Source: an uncultured Clostridia bacterium | Lineage (GTDB): Bacteria > Bacillota > Clostridia > Christensenellales > UBA1242 | NCBI GenBank assembly: GCA_934754475.1 | Contig: CAKVHV010000005.1 | Location: 17,655 to 81,654, forward strand | Length of the DNA: 64,000 nt | Direction of reading: 5' to 3' | Shown: in pieces, positions 53,373 to 61,414 of the stretch | Position numbering within the stretch: position 1 is the first letter of the stretch | How the letters are laid out: each line of letters opens with the position of its first letter | The notes under the pieces: generated by a model | The model's database searches: none | Seen by the model: the letters and a program-made list of their open reading frames with translations, nothing else | Told to the model about the DNA's origin: nothing | Program-made: the position numbers and the translations under genes

Positions 53373-53909
53373 ATGAATATTTGGAGAGACATAAGTAGCG
53401 AAAGAATTAAGCCTAACGACTTTGTTGCTTGTATAGAAATTGAACAGGGAAGCAAAAATAAATACGAATTAGACAAAGAAACTGGACTAATAATCTTAGA
53501 TAGAGTATTGTACACAAGTACTCATTATCCTATGAACTACGGCTTTATTCCACTAACATATGGCGACGACCATGACCCACTTGATGTGTTTGTGCTTTGT
53601 AGTCAGCCAATCGAAAAAATGAGTTTGGTTAGATGTTTTCCAATTGGCGTTGTAGATATGAAGGATAGGGACGAAGGCGACCAAAAAATCATTGCAATTC
53701 CTTTTGGTGACCCGCAATACAATGGATATAGAGATATTTCTGAATTGCCTTCGCATATCGTGGACGAACTTAGACACTTTTTGACAGTGTACAAACAACT
53801 CGAAAACAAAAAAGTCGAAGTGCTTGAAACTAATGGTTGCAAAAAAGCCGAAGAATGTATCGAAAACGCAATGATACAATATAGAAAGATGATTTTAGGA
53901 GAAAAATGA
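53373..53909 (+). CDS. ppa: inorganic pyrophosphatase (family I)
   Basis: The 178-residue soluble enzyme hydrolyses pyrophosphate and pulls biosynthetic reactions forward. The metal-binding signature is GDDHDPLDVFVL (about 66-77), with the later KDRDEGDQKIIAIP and the Lys/Tyr-containing segment NYGFIPLTYG. Family I PPases of this length are typical in bacteria; many Clostridia instead use family II, which differs completely. The next gene, dtd, starts in the ATGA overlap at 53906. It is the first of a four-gene run. Confidence 0.95.
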   Translation: MNIWRDISSERIKPNDFVACIEIEQGSKNKYELDKETGLIILDRVLYTSTHYPMNYGFIPLTYGDDHDPLDVFVLCSQPIEKMSLVRCFPIGVVDMKDRDEGDQKIIAIPFGDPQYNGYRDISELPSHIVDELRHFLTVYKQLENKKVEVLETNGCKKAEECIENAMIQYRKMILGEK

Positions 53910-54358
53910 AAGTATTACTTCAAAGAGTAGACAAAGCAGGCTTAAAGAGTGACGATTTTGAAAGCAAAATTGGTTTTGGCTTGCTTGCTTTTGTTGGTGT
54001 TAGTCCCCAAGATACAATTTTTGATGTTAAATATCTAGCCAAAAAAATTGTTAATCTGAGAATTTTCAAAGACGAGTTTGATAAGTCGAATTTATCTTTG
54101 CTAGATGTTAATGGTGACATAATGATTGTTAGCAATTTTACTTTGCAAGCAGATACACGCAAAGGCACAAGGCCAGATTTTATCAATGCCGGCAAAAGCG
54201 ATTTTGCTCTAAATTTATATTTGAAATTTGTAGAAGAAACAAAAAAATATGTACAAGTTGTTGAAACTGGCAAGTTTGGACATCATATGGATATTGATTG
54301 CAAGTTGAATGGTCCTTTTTCGGTGATTTGTGAATCAACAGGAAGGGAACATGAGTAA
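53906..54358 (+). CDS. dtd: D-aminoacyl-tRNA deacylase
   Basis: Dtd hydrolyses D-amino acids from mischarged tRNAs. The 150-residue length is typical. The two active-site motifs are slightly altered: SQxTL appears as SNFTLQAD (about residues 77-84) and NGPVT as NGPFSV (about 136-141). The Gly-Pro pair that enforces chiral selection is kept. The N-terminus MKVLLQRVDKAGLKSDD fits the family. It overlaps ppa by four bases and the following gene by eight. Confidence 0.93.
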   Translation: MKVLLQRVDKAGLKSDDFESKIGFGLLAFVGVSPQDTIFDVKYLAKKIVNLRIFKDEFDKSNLSLLDVNGDIMIVSNFTLQADTRKGTRPDFINAGKSDFALNLYLKFVEETKKYVQVVETGKFGHHMDIDCKLNGPFSVICESTGREHE

Positions 54359-54707
54359 CACAATTGAAGAATTATTCGATTTATACAAAAATCTTAGGTC
54401 GGTTCAAACTATAGTAAATGAGATTTTGACAATGGATTATTACGTATATAATTTTGATTACGACGAAACAGTACACCTAATAGACTACTTTGTCAAAAAA
54501 TACAATAGAGAAATTAAACTCATAGCAAGTCTTAGAAACGATAGTGTTGTTGTCGTTGATGACGACCCAAATTTGTATGACGAAAAGGACGAAGTTGAGA
54601 TTAATAGCGATGCTAAGTATATTCGTGATGCACTAATAATAATTGGCGCTGTCAAGTCGGGGATTAGAAGGGATATTCAAAGTGCAATGGAAGGAATTGT
54701 ATTCTAA
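54351..54707 (+). CDS. small helical protein, unknown
   Basis: The 118-residue protein starts at ATG 54351 after GGAAGGGA; a GTG 21 bases earlier is less likely. It is acidic and mostly helical, with an Asp-rich loop VVVDDDPNLYDEKDEVE near residues 68-84. It overlaps dtd by eight bases and is followed by the MarR gene after 14 bases, so it belongs to that operon. I do not recognise the family. Confidence 0.55.
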   Translation: MSNTIEELFDLYKNLRSVQTIVNEILTMDYYVYNFDYDETVHLIDYFVKKYNREIKLIASLRNDSVVVVDDDPNLYDEKDEVEINSDAKYIRDALIIIGAVKSGIRRDIQSAMEGIVF

Positions 54708-54721
54708 AAAATGGAGACCAT

Positions 54722-55147
54722 ATGGGAAATTTAGATGAATTACTAGAAGATATGCTACTCAAGGGTTATTCAAAAATAATATCTTCCGAAGAGAAAATAC
54801 TCAAGTCTTTGGATGGCTTGGGGCTCAAGGAATTTAATACCCTTGATGCTATTTGGGAGTTAACTAAGAATAAGAATAATACATCAAATAATTTAGCCAA
54901 AGTACTCGGGGTTACACCTGGAACAATTACGACTAATTTAGATAGACTTTGTGAAAAAGGTTTGGTATCTAAACAAAAAAATGAAGCAGACAAAAGACTT
55001 GTTTTTGTAAGCCTAACACCACTAGGGGTGGCGGTTAGAAAGAAAAGAGAAAATGCACACAAAAAAATATTAAGTCAAGCAATCGGTAGACTATCTGATG
55101 CCGAAAAAGTTGCACTTACAAGCCTAGTTAACAAATTGGATTTATAA
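54722..55147 (+). CDS. MarR-family transcriptional regulator
   Basis: The 141-residue protein has the MarR winged helix. The recognition region NNLAKVLGVTPGTITTNLDRL is near residues 59-79, and the wing is KNEADKRLVFVSLTPLG, with the conserved D-x-R. N- and C-terminal helices form the dimerisation domain. The arrangement resembles FabT-like or other fatty-acid/drug-responsive MarR proteins, but no target genes are adjacent except its own operon. The gene ends at a strong hairpin. Confidence 0.93.
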   Translation: MGNLDELLEDMLLKGYSKIISSEEKILKSLDGLGLKEFNTLDAIWELTKNKNNTSNNLAKVLGVTPGTITTNLDRLCEKGLVSKQKNEADKRLVFVSLTPLGVAVRKKRENAHKKILSQAIGRLSDAEKVALTSLVNKLDL

Positions 55148-55199
55148 AAAAAACATGATTAATATTTAGACAATGTTATCTAAATTAATCATGTTTTTT
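55148..55199 (+). terminator. terminator after marR gene
   Basis: Arms 55148-55170 and 55179-55199 pair along 21 bases with a two-base bulge (core ACATGATTAAT), ending in a T run. Confidence 0.9.
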
Positions 55200-55280
55200 T
55201 ATATCAAAATAATTTTTTAGTTTTTAACTAAACATTAATTTTTTTATATGCCTTATTTTTGGCTTAAATAAAGACAAAAT

Positions 55281-56135
55281 TTAGTTGTCGTTAACAATAT
55301 TTTTCATAAATTCCAAAAGTTCGTCGCTATATCTTTCGTCGTTAAGCCCAGCAATAATGTTGCTTTTAATAAACCCCAAAGGATTTCCCAAATCAAGTCT
55401 TTCGCCAACAACAATAAGTCCGTATAAACTATCATTTTTAATAAGATTAAAGAATGCGTCAGTTAGATAGTATTCGCCATTCTCATGTTCGGGACACATG
55501 TCTAACCCGTCAAAAATCTCACTTGTAAATAGTCCACCGCCAGTATAACAAATATCGCTTGGCGATTCGTCTGGAGCGGGCTTTTCAATAATGTTAGTGA
55601 CTTTGATACTATCTCCCAAATTTATGTAATCAATCATTCCGTATTTGTAACTATCGCTAATTGGGATTTGTTTAAGCGGAATAATACTGGATTTGGTTTG
55701 GTTGTATTTATCTATTAATTGCTTGCTAAAACTCTGACCAATTGTAATTTCGTCAGGGAAGGAAACAATAAATGGCTCGTCACCAACAAAGTCTTTGCAA
55801 AGACTAACAGCATATCCAGTGCCTTTGGCATGTATTTGTCTTACAAAAGTTATATTTACACCTGTGTACAAATCTTCAAGTTCTTTGAGTGCTGAGTATT
55901 TCCTAGATTCCATAAGCCTATTTTCAAGCTCAATGTTTCTATCATAAAAGTTTTCCAAGCACTCTTTGTTTCGACCTAAAATCACAAGAATGTCTGTAAT
56001 TCCATTTTGTTTAAAGTCACTAACAATATAGTCAATAGCGGGACGACTAAGAATAGGAAGCATTTCCTTTGGAACACTTTTGCTTATTGGCAAAAATCTA
56101 GTTGCAAGTCCGCCACACAAAATTACACCTTTCAT
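55281..56135 (-). CDS. galU: UTP-glucose-1-phosphate uridylyltransferase
   Basis: The 284-residue protein makes UDP-glucose for glycolipids and cell-wall polymers. The nucleotidyltransferase signature is CGGLATRFLPISKSVPKEMLPI, a variant of GxGTRxLPxTK. Later GalU segments include RQIHAKGTGYAVSLCKDFVGDEPFIVSFPDE and the sugar-binding ENGEYYLTDAF. AGGAGAATAAT precedes the ATG. It is monocistronic, with no nearby glycan cluster. Confidence 0.93.
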   Translation of the reverse strand: MKGVILCGGLATRFLPISKSVPKEMLPILSRPAIDYIVSDFKQNGITDILVILGRNKECLENFYDRNIELENRLMESRKYSALKELEDLYTGVNITFVRQIHAKGTGYAVSLCKDFVGDEPFIVSFPDEITIGQSFSKQLIDKYNQTKSSIIPLKQIPISDSYKYGMIDYINLGDSIKVTNIIEKPAPDESPSDICYTGGGLFTSEIFDGLDMCPEHENGEYYLTDAFFNLIKNDSLYGLIVVGERLDLGNPLGFIKSNIIAGLNDERYSDELLEFMKNIVNDN

Positions 56136-56252
56136 ATTATTCTCCTATTTTTTTAATTGTACTATACTTTGAATTTCTTTTGCAAATAATTAAATGCTTA
56201 AATGCAAAATATTTGTCAAATATTTTCGATATGTTAAGTTATATAATTTTTG

Positions 56253-56281
56253 TTGATATAATAACATATTTATGTTAAAAT
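56253..56281 (+). promoter_or_regulatory. promoter of the COG2426-like gene
   Basis: TTGATA at 56253-56258 and TAAAAT at 56276-56281 have 17-base spacing, about 34 bases before the start codon. Confidence 0.6.
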
Positions 56282-56314
56282 ACGTCTTGGAGTTAAATTT
56301 TTTAGGAGTTATTT

Positions 56315-57112
56315 ATGGTAGAGTTTTTAGGAAAAATATTCGCAGGGATATTTGGCTCTCATTCGGGAATTGCAACGGTTATTATAAGCATGTTTCCGCT
56401 TATTGAGCTCAAAGGCGGAATTCCTGTCGGAATGAGTAAGGACTTTTGGGGAGAGTTTGCACTTGGTGCAACCGAGTCGTTCTTTTTGGCACTATTAGGA
56501 AGTTGCCTTGTTGTTCCAATTTTGGCAATAATATTTAAGCCAATAGTTGAGTGGCTCAAAAGAACAAAATTATTCAAAAAAATTGGTCACATGTTAGACC
56601 AAAAAATCAAAAACCACTCTGAGTCAATTAATAGCAAAACCAAAGACGAAAAGTCTGATGTCAAAAAGACTTGGCTCAAAGCTTTGTTTATATTTGGATT
56701 TGTTGCTGTTCCACTTCCACTAACTGGTGTTTGGACTGGAACATGTGTAGCGGTTGCAATTGGACTAAAATTTTGGCAAACAGTTTTGTCGGTTGTTCTA
56801 GGCAATATGGTCGCTGGACTAATAATTGTAACAGTGTGTGCTGTGTTCCCAGAATTTACTACAATCTTGTTTATAATCTTCTTAGTATTTATTTTGTTTA
56901 TGATTGCATATACAATTATCAAAAATGCAATTAGAAAGAAAAAAGAAAATGATTCAAAAGATTTGTTACAAAATGCAAATGCGCAAGAAAATTCATCCAA
57001 GGAAACCCAAGTTGAAAGTTCTAACGAAAGCAAAGAGAACTTAATAATCAACGGAAATAATGTTGAGAAAAATTCTCAAAAAGAGAGTTTGGATAGTAAA
57101 GATAATAATTAA
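56315..57112 (+). CDS. COG2426/small multidrug export-like membrane protein
   Basis: The 265-residue protein has four or five membrane spans. Family marks are FPLIELKGGIPVGM near residue 28 and the later FIFGFVAVPLPLTGVWTGTCVAV near residue 128. These match PF06695, a family named small multi-drug export but of undefined substrate. The C-terminal 45 residues are polar, Asn/Glu/Ser rich and probably disordered. AGGAGTT precedes the ATG at 56315. It is monocistronic. Confidence 0.88.
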   Translation: MVEFLGKIFAGIFGSHSGIATVIISMFPLIELKGGIPVGMSKDFWGEFALGATESFFLALLGSCLVVPILAIIFKPIVEWLKRTKLFKKIGHMLDQKIKNHSESINSKTKDEKSDVKKTWLKALFIFGFVAVPLPLTGVWTGTCVAVAIGLKFWQTVLSVVLGNMVAGLIIVTVCAVFPEFTTILFIIFLVFILFMIAYTIIKNAIRKKKENDSKDLLQNANAQENSSKETQVESSNESKENLIINGNNVEKNSQKESLDSKDNN

Positions 57113-57247
57113 TAAATGTTTTAAATAGACGACTTAATGAAAATTATTCTGAAGATAATATTCATAATGTTGGCTATTTTTTTGTGTGTAGATTTTACGT
57201 AAGATAACATGCTGAGTGACAGCAATATTTAATTAATTGCCATTAAT

Positions 57248-57275
57248 ATATATGTTTATGTCACAAACATACAAT
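57248..57275 (+). promoter_or_regulatory. candidate mother-cell (sigma-E type) promoter for the collagen-like gene
   Basis: CATACAAT at 57268-57275 matches the sigma-E -10 consensus CATACANT. ATA at 57248-57250 lies 17 bases upstream. The start codon is about 100 bases downstream. The match is suggestive only. Confidence 0.3.
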
Positions 57276-57377
57276 ATATTGTCAAATAAACAACTTATTA
57301 AATATTCAAATTAAACATTGTAACTAAAATACTATATGAAAAATATAATAAAGTAGTTGACAAACACAGGAGAAAAT

Positions 57378-58472
57378 ATGGATGATTTAGAATATTGTAA
57401 GTTATATAAAAAAATCAAATATGGCACACCGGTTTTTCGTACAAGAACAATCAAAGGTGCGACAGGGGCGACTGGTCCAACGGGTCCAACTGGAGCAACG
57501 GGGGCGACTGGCCCTAGTAGTGAAAATGTATTCGTTAGAGACACGCAAACTTTAGAGCCTGAATATGATGCGGACGTTTATGCAAGCAAGGAAGGCGAAG
57601 ATATTTTTTTTGAGTTTTATATCCCACGTGGAGCAACTGGACGTAGCGAAGTTATTGAAGTCGGAAATGTGGAAAGTGTCAATCCCGATGCTGGTGCTAA
57701 GGTTAAAGATAGATATGAGCAAGACAAACATTATATAGATTTTCAAATTCCAATTGGTGTTACTGGTGCAACTGGCGAAAAGGGTGAGCGTGGAGAAAAA
57801 GGAGAAACGGGAGATGCTGGACCCAAAGGTGAAAAGGGAGACAAAGGCGACCAAGGTCCACGTGGTTTCCCGGGTGAAATTGGAATAAGTGAAGTAATTA
57901 CAATAGACGGAACTGAGACTATTCCTTTTGACGAAGAAGCTTCTGTTCAAGACGATTTCGATAGAAACATTCACCACTTGACCTTTTATATCCCACAAGG
58001 CAAGACTGGCGAAAAAGGTGAGAAGGGGGAGAAGGGCGAAACTGGTGAGCAGGGAGTAGCTGGACCACCGGGACTTACACCTAATATTGGTGCTACAGTG
58101 TATAATATGTCAAATCAAACAATTAATAATGATGTTGCTTTTAAGTTTGACAGAATTCAAACTAATCAAGGGTTGCAGTTAAAAGACTCTAGCCTTGTTG
58201 TTCCTTCGGCGGGAACATATCTAATAAGTTACTGCGTAGGCAACGTAATAAGCGGTGTTACTGGCGAAACGTTTGGACTATATGTAAACAATCAACTTGT
58301 AGAGTCTTCCAAGCGACCACTCAATGTTAGTACTAGTTCTTCGGGAACTCTAATTATGCAACTCTCAAGGTCGGATGAATTGTCTCTAAAACCAACAATA
58401 GGTGCAGAGAGAACTTTAAGTTCATCCACCGCCCCAAGCGCATCACTAACGGTTATAATGATTGCATTCTAA
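57378..58472 (+). CDS. collagen-like surface (BclA-like) protein
   Basis: The 364-residue protein starts at ATG 57378, five bases after CAGGAGAAA. It alternates collagen triplets with a repeated beta module. Triplet blocks occur at about residues 27-47 (GATGATGPTGPTGATG), 125-170 (GEKGERGEKGETGDAG) and 210-235 (GKTGEKGEKGEKGE). Three modules ending FYIPRG, FQIPIG and FYIPQG separate them. The C-terminal 125 residues resemble a C1q/TNF-like trimerisation domain, as in BclA exosporium proteins. No signal peptide is visible, which suits a spore-surface protein assembled by the mother cell. Confidence 0.85.
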   Translation: MDDLEYCKLYKKIKYGTPVFRTRTIKGATGATGPTGPTGATGATGPSSENVFVRDTQTLEPEYDADVYASKEGEDIFFEFYIPRGATGRSEVIEVGNVESVNPDAGAKVKDRYEQDKHYIDFQIPIGVTGATGEKGERGEKGETGDAGPKGEKGDKGDQGPRGFPGEIGISEVITIDGTETIPFDEEASVQDDFDRNIHHLTFYIPQGKTGEKGEKGEKGETGEQGVAGPPGLTPNIGATVYNMSNQTINNDVAFKFDRIQTNQGLQLKDSSLVVPSAGTYLISYCVGNVISGVTGETFGLYVNNQLVESSKRPLNVSTSSSGTLIMQLSRSDELSLKPTIGAERTLSSSTAPSASLTVIMIAF

Positions 58473-58506
58473 AAAAGTGTCTTACAATGCTGTAAGACAC
58501 TTTTTA
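58472..58506 (+). terminator. terminator after collagen-like gene
   Basis: AAAAAAGTGTCTTAC (58471-58485) pairs with GTAAGACACTTTTT (58492-58505). The following 58507-58885 is AT-rich. It contains only a 30-codon open stretch at 58667-58759 that I do not call a gene. Confidence 0.85.
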
Positions 58507-58885
58507 TCATATTGGGTAGCGATTAAATAATGCTACTTGTCGATACATATAAATGTTACCACTTATATGCTTGATGCTTATATTATATGCATTTTAATAA
58601 AAAATGCAACTCAAATTTAATAAATTCTAATAAAAACAATTATGACTAAAAAATAAAAAAGATAAAGTGACCGATGAAGAGCAATTTGCAAAACTCGTAG
58701 CTAACTTTATTTATTTTTATAATATCATATTTAAGTTAAAAAGTCAATTCATAAACTAGACAATTTTTTGTAATTAAATCTGTGCTAGATATTAGATGCT
58801 TAATAAAAGGATAGATAGTTAGCCTTTGTAATTTGGTTTTATGGAGATATGTCTTTTAGTGGGGGTGATTGGTTAAGATTGGGTA

Positions 58886-58914
58886 TTGACTTTTATGTGG
58901 TCGTTTGTTAAAAT
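58886..58914 (+). promoter_or_regulatory. promoter of the 144-residue orphan
   Basis: TTGACT at 58886-58891 and TAAAAT at 58909-58914 have 17-base spacing, 30 bases before the ATG. Confidence 0.65.
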
Positions 58915-58943
58915 TTAAATAGTTTTAATTAAATAGGTGGAAT

Positions 58944-59378
58944 ATGAAGTATTTAGATAAAGTCAGCGATGAAGAATTAATCGAGTTTTTGAAACAGAAC
59001 AAAATTTATCCTGGTGTTTTCTTTGATGAAAATGGGAAAATTTTGCCAATTATAGAAAGAGATGAAGGGGGAGTATTTTTTAGGGGTAAACTAAAAAATG
59101 ATGAAATAAAAACCAAAACTAATGAAGTCATGCAAGCATACTTAAAGCCTATACTTGAATATTTGAAAACATCTCAATTTAATTCAAATGCTTGCTTTAT
59201 TATTTTTGATGATTTTACGGCAAGTCCAGATTACTTTTCAAATGAAGATTTTAGAACAAATATTCAAAACAAATATGCAAATTTTATGTATGATAAATTT
59301 GGCGAAGAGTATAGGGAAGAGTATAATGCCAAAATTCTTAAGTGCTTTGAACAAGAAGAAATGGAACAAAACTCATAA
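58944..59378 (+). CDS. orphan soluble protein, unknown
   Basis: The 144-residue acidic protein has no membrane span. The N-terminal half contains VFFDENGKILPIIERDEGGVFF. The C-terminal half is helical and Asn/Glu rich (DFRTNIQNKYANFMYDKFGEEY). It has a good promoter and the ribosome binding site AGGTGG, and its own terminator. No family is recognised. It sits between core genes and the mobile-element boundary, so it may be accessory DNA. Confidence 0.55.
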   Translation: MKYLDKVSDEELIEFLKQNKIYPGVFFDENGKILPIIERDEGGVFFRGKLKNDEIKTKTNEVMQAYLKPILEYLKTSQFNSNACFIIFDDFTASPDYFSNEDFRTNIQNKYANFMYDKFGEEYREEYNAKILKCFEQEEMEQNS

Positions 59379-59401
59379 AATACACTTATTATAATAACTT
59401 A

Positions 59402-59441
59402 AAAAGCAATCCGCTAACTCAGTTGGTGGATTGCTTTTCTT
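59402..59441 (+). terminator. terminator after the 144-residue orphan
   Basis: AAAAGCAATCC (59402-59412) pairs with GGATTGCTTTT (59428-59438). The inner GCTAAC/GTTGGT extends the stem with wobbles. Confidence 0.85.
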
Positions 59442-59554
59442 TCAAAACTTTTTTCTAAAATGGGGATAGAAATAAAGTGTAACAAAATATACTAAAAGAT
59501 ATTTGAAAAATATAAAAAATTTTCATTTTGAGTCCTATTTTTGTACTGTCTACT

Positions 59555-60460
59555 TTAATCATTCATATAATAAGCCAACACTATGTGTCCTTTCAGCTTT
59601 TCGGGAAAGATGTTATATTTAACATAAAAAGTTCTAATCAAATAATCTCCAATTTTCCAAAGCTTTGTTGCCATTCCTTTGCCGTGTGTGTTGGTAAACA
59701 TTTTTATAATAAGACCATATAATCTTTCCATAATTTTATTAAGTTCACTAACTGTTTTTTTATTTTCTTTAGTAACTTTTACTTTGTAATATTTTGGTTT
59801 ACCCATAATGCTTCCAGCAAGATATTTTGCCAGTGCATATATAAATAGTTTAATTTCTTCTATGTGTTTATCTGCTAAATCTTTTATTTTTTTAGTTTTA
59901 TCATCAAGTCTAGGTTCTAAAAATTTGTATTGTTCTAACAAATGTTGGTATCCTATCAAAAGTTGGTGAAATGTAGGGTAATCGTGCAAATTCTTAAACT
60001 CTTTGAATGTAAAATAATATGCAAAGAACTCTGTCCAAAAATTCCATCCTTGTTGGATGATATAATCGTTTATATTTGTTTGCTTACACATTAGTGGATT
60101 TATCTTGTAATATTTATTGTTCATAACATGATACATATCATAAATGTGACCTAATTCATGACATATTGCAATAGCAATATCTAGTCCATTATCCCATCTT
60201 ATTCTTTCTAACGATTCTGAACTTAAACATACAACATAACTTCCATCTTTTCTCCATGTGGAATACCCACAAATTGTTTCTTTATTTACATAATTTTCTT
60301 TCGTTTCAATATCTTTAATCCTAACTATTAAAACTATATCAAAGTCAAAGCTATTTTCCACTATTGCTTTTACATGTTTAATTATATCATCTTTGTATTT
60401 TTCTACAAATGCAGTATTTGCTGATTCGTTTTCAAATATTATCTCTTGTTTATATTTCAC
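59555..60460 (-). CDS. putative zinc metallopeptidase (HExxH protein), accessory
   Basis: The 301-residue protein contains IAICHELGHIYDMYH near residues 99-113, a classical HExxH zinc helix. Some 40 residues later comes GWNFWTEFFAYYFTF, whose Glu could be the third ligand, as in ImmA/IrrE-like zincins. No signal peptide is seen, so it should act in the cytoplasm. It is GTG-started at 60460, after GGAGAGATAAA. Its neighbours are a tRNA remnant and a mobile element; such proteins often accompany mobile DNA. The substrate is unknown. Confidence 0.7.
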   Translation of the reverse strand: MKYKQEIIFENESANTAFVEKYKDDIIKHVKAIVENSFDFDIVLIVRIKDIETKENYVNKETICGYSTWRKDGSYVVCLSSESLERIRWDNGLDIAIAICHELGHIYDMYHVMNNKYYKINPLMCKQTNINDYIIQQGWNFWTEFFAYYFTFKEFKNLHDYPTFHQLLIGYQHLLEQYKFLEPRLDDKTKKIKDLADKHIEEIKLFIYALAKYLAGSIMGKPKYYKVKVTKENKKTVSELNKIMERLYGLIIKMFTNTHGKGMATKLWKIGDYLIRTFYVKYNIFPEKLKGHIVLAYYMND

Positions 60461-60674
60461 TTTATCTCTCCAATAATAATTAATATTATATCATAACATT
60501 TTATATTTTTTTACTATAACTTTAGATACAACAGCTACTTTTTTGAATTAATTGTATAATAGATAATTTTTATTGGTATTTGCTTTTAAATCCTGTTAGA
60601 AAATGCAACTTAGATGTTATAAAATGATTAATTTTTGAAATAAAACAAAATAATTGTTAATGTGTATAAATACA

Positions 60675-60704
60675 AAAAAATCACTAATGAATTAGTGATT
60701 TTTT
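60675..60704. terminator. hairpin next to the tRNA remnant
   Basis: AAAAAATCACTAAT (60675-60688) pairs with ATTAGTGATTTTTT (60691-60704). It lies directly downstream of the tRNA CCA end on the minus strand, so it was probably the tRNA terminator. Bases 60461-60674 show nothing else. Confidence 0.8.
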
Positions 60705-60713
60705 AAACATCTT

Positions 60714-60757
60714 TGGTGTTCTCGGCGGGAATCGAACCCACAACAGAGCTTTAGGAG
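60714..60757 (-). other. 3' half of a tRNA-Arg(CCU) gene: attachment-site remnant
   Basis: On the minus strand, 60757 to 60714 reads as the 3' half of a tRNA. It has the anticodon loop CTCCTAA (60751-60757), the 3' anticodon strand AGCTC, the intact T arm GTGGG-TTCGATT-CCCGC (60725-60741), the acceptor strand CGAGAAC, the discriminator A and an encoded CCA. The preceding bases (GCAGGA) cannot pair with AGCTC; the native partner should be GAGCT. No acceptor 5' strand or D arm exists upstream. The tRNA is therefore split at the anticodon loop, as integrase attachment sites typically are. Confidence 0.75.
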
Positions 60758-60879
60758 TCCTGCGTTTTATCCAAAATATCTTCATTTTTGTTCAATTTCG
60801 TGTGTTTTGGGTACTATTTTACCTGTTTTTGACCACTTTTTTGCATATTTTTCACTAACTTTTATATCGTTTTTTAAGA

Positions 60880-60912
60880 AACTATACCAAAACTATACCA
60901 AAAACTATACCA
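60880..60912. repeat. three tandem AACTATACCA repeats (integrase arm-type sites)
   Basis: The decamer AACTATACCA occurs at 60880-60889, 60891-60900 and 60903-60912, with spacings of 11 and 12 bases. A degenerate copy (AGCTATACCA) lies at 61003-61012. They lie about 125 bases inside the tRNA remnant, a usual place for arm-binding sites of tyrosine integrases. That role is inferred from position. Confidence 0.7.
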
Positions 60913-61143
60913 AAACAACACATTTTCAAACATCAAAAGTAACGATAATTCCTTAGGTTTAGATATACACTATATGTTTTTAAGATAAAAACTTGATAAT
61001 AAAGCTATACCATAATTAGGAACTTCCCTTTGAGGACATAAACAAATTTATTGTTTGTTGCAACTATTATAACACAAAAAATTATATAAGCAAATGTTTT
61101 CTAAAAGTAGTTTTTATAGTTCTATGAAATCCTTTTTTATCTC

Positions 61144-61387
61144 TTGTCTTTTGACATAGGTGGTTAGCACTATTCTCGTAGAAGTCAATGAGTAAAAATA
61201 TTGCTTAAGCAATTTATGGTTCAATTTAATTAGTAAAGACTAGGTTAAAAATTAACCTGGTCTTTTTTATGTTTAGCCACTATTTTTCAATGCAATATTT
61301 TTTCTTTTTTCATTGACGTCTACAAAAAGAAATTAAATAAAACCATTTTACCGAACAGTGCTATTTTATTGGTTTGTCAAAAGACAA
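61144..61387. repeat. 244-bp nested imperfect inverted repeat with terminator core
   Basis: Four pairs of complementary segments occur in nested order. A: 61144-61156 with 61375-61387, 13 of 13. B: 61165-61175 with 61353-61363, 10 of 11. C: 61178-61191 with 61310-61323, 13 of 14. D: 61197-61204 with 61292-61299, 8 of 8. At the centre is the terminator hairpin at 61235-61265. The right arm ends 28 bases before the first gene of the element operon. No ORF fits this gap (60461-61414). It may be a long attenuating leader RNA, an origin of transfer, or a non-autonomous element. Confidence 0.75.
61235..61267 (+). terminator. intrinsic terminator at the centre of the nested repeat
   Basis: AAAGACTAGGTTAA (61235-61248) pairs with TTAACCTGGTCTTT (61252-61265) with one wobble, and a T6 run follows. 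Confidence 0.8.
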
Positions 61388-61414
61388 AATCTAAAAAAGG
61401 AGGTTTTTTATAGT

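Noticed and set aside
58667..58759. A 30-codon open stretch (GTG start, TDEEQFAKLVANFIYFYN) between the collagen-like gene and the next orphan
   Set aside because: It looks protein-like and might be a remnant of a longer gene. It has no convincing ribosome binding site and is too short to assign.
60783..60872. A short minus-strand open frame ending KKWSKTGKIVPKTHEIEQK next to the tRNA remnant, possibly an integrase tail
   Set aside because: It is open for only about 34 codons, with a stop inside the arm repeats, and carries no integrase catalytic motif.
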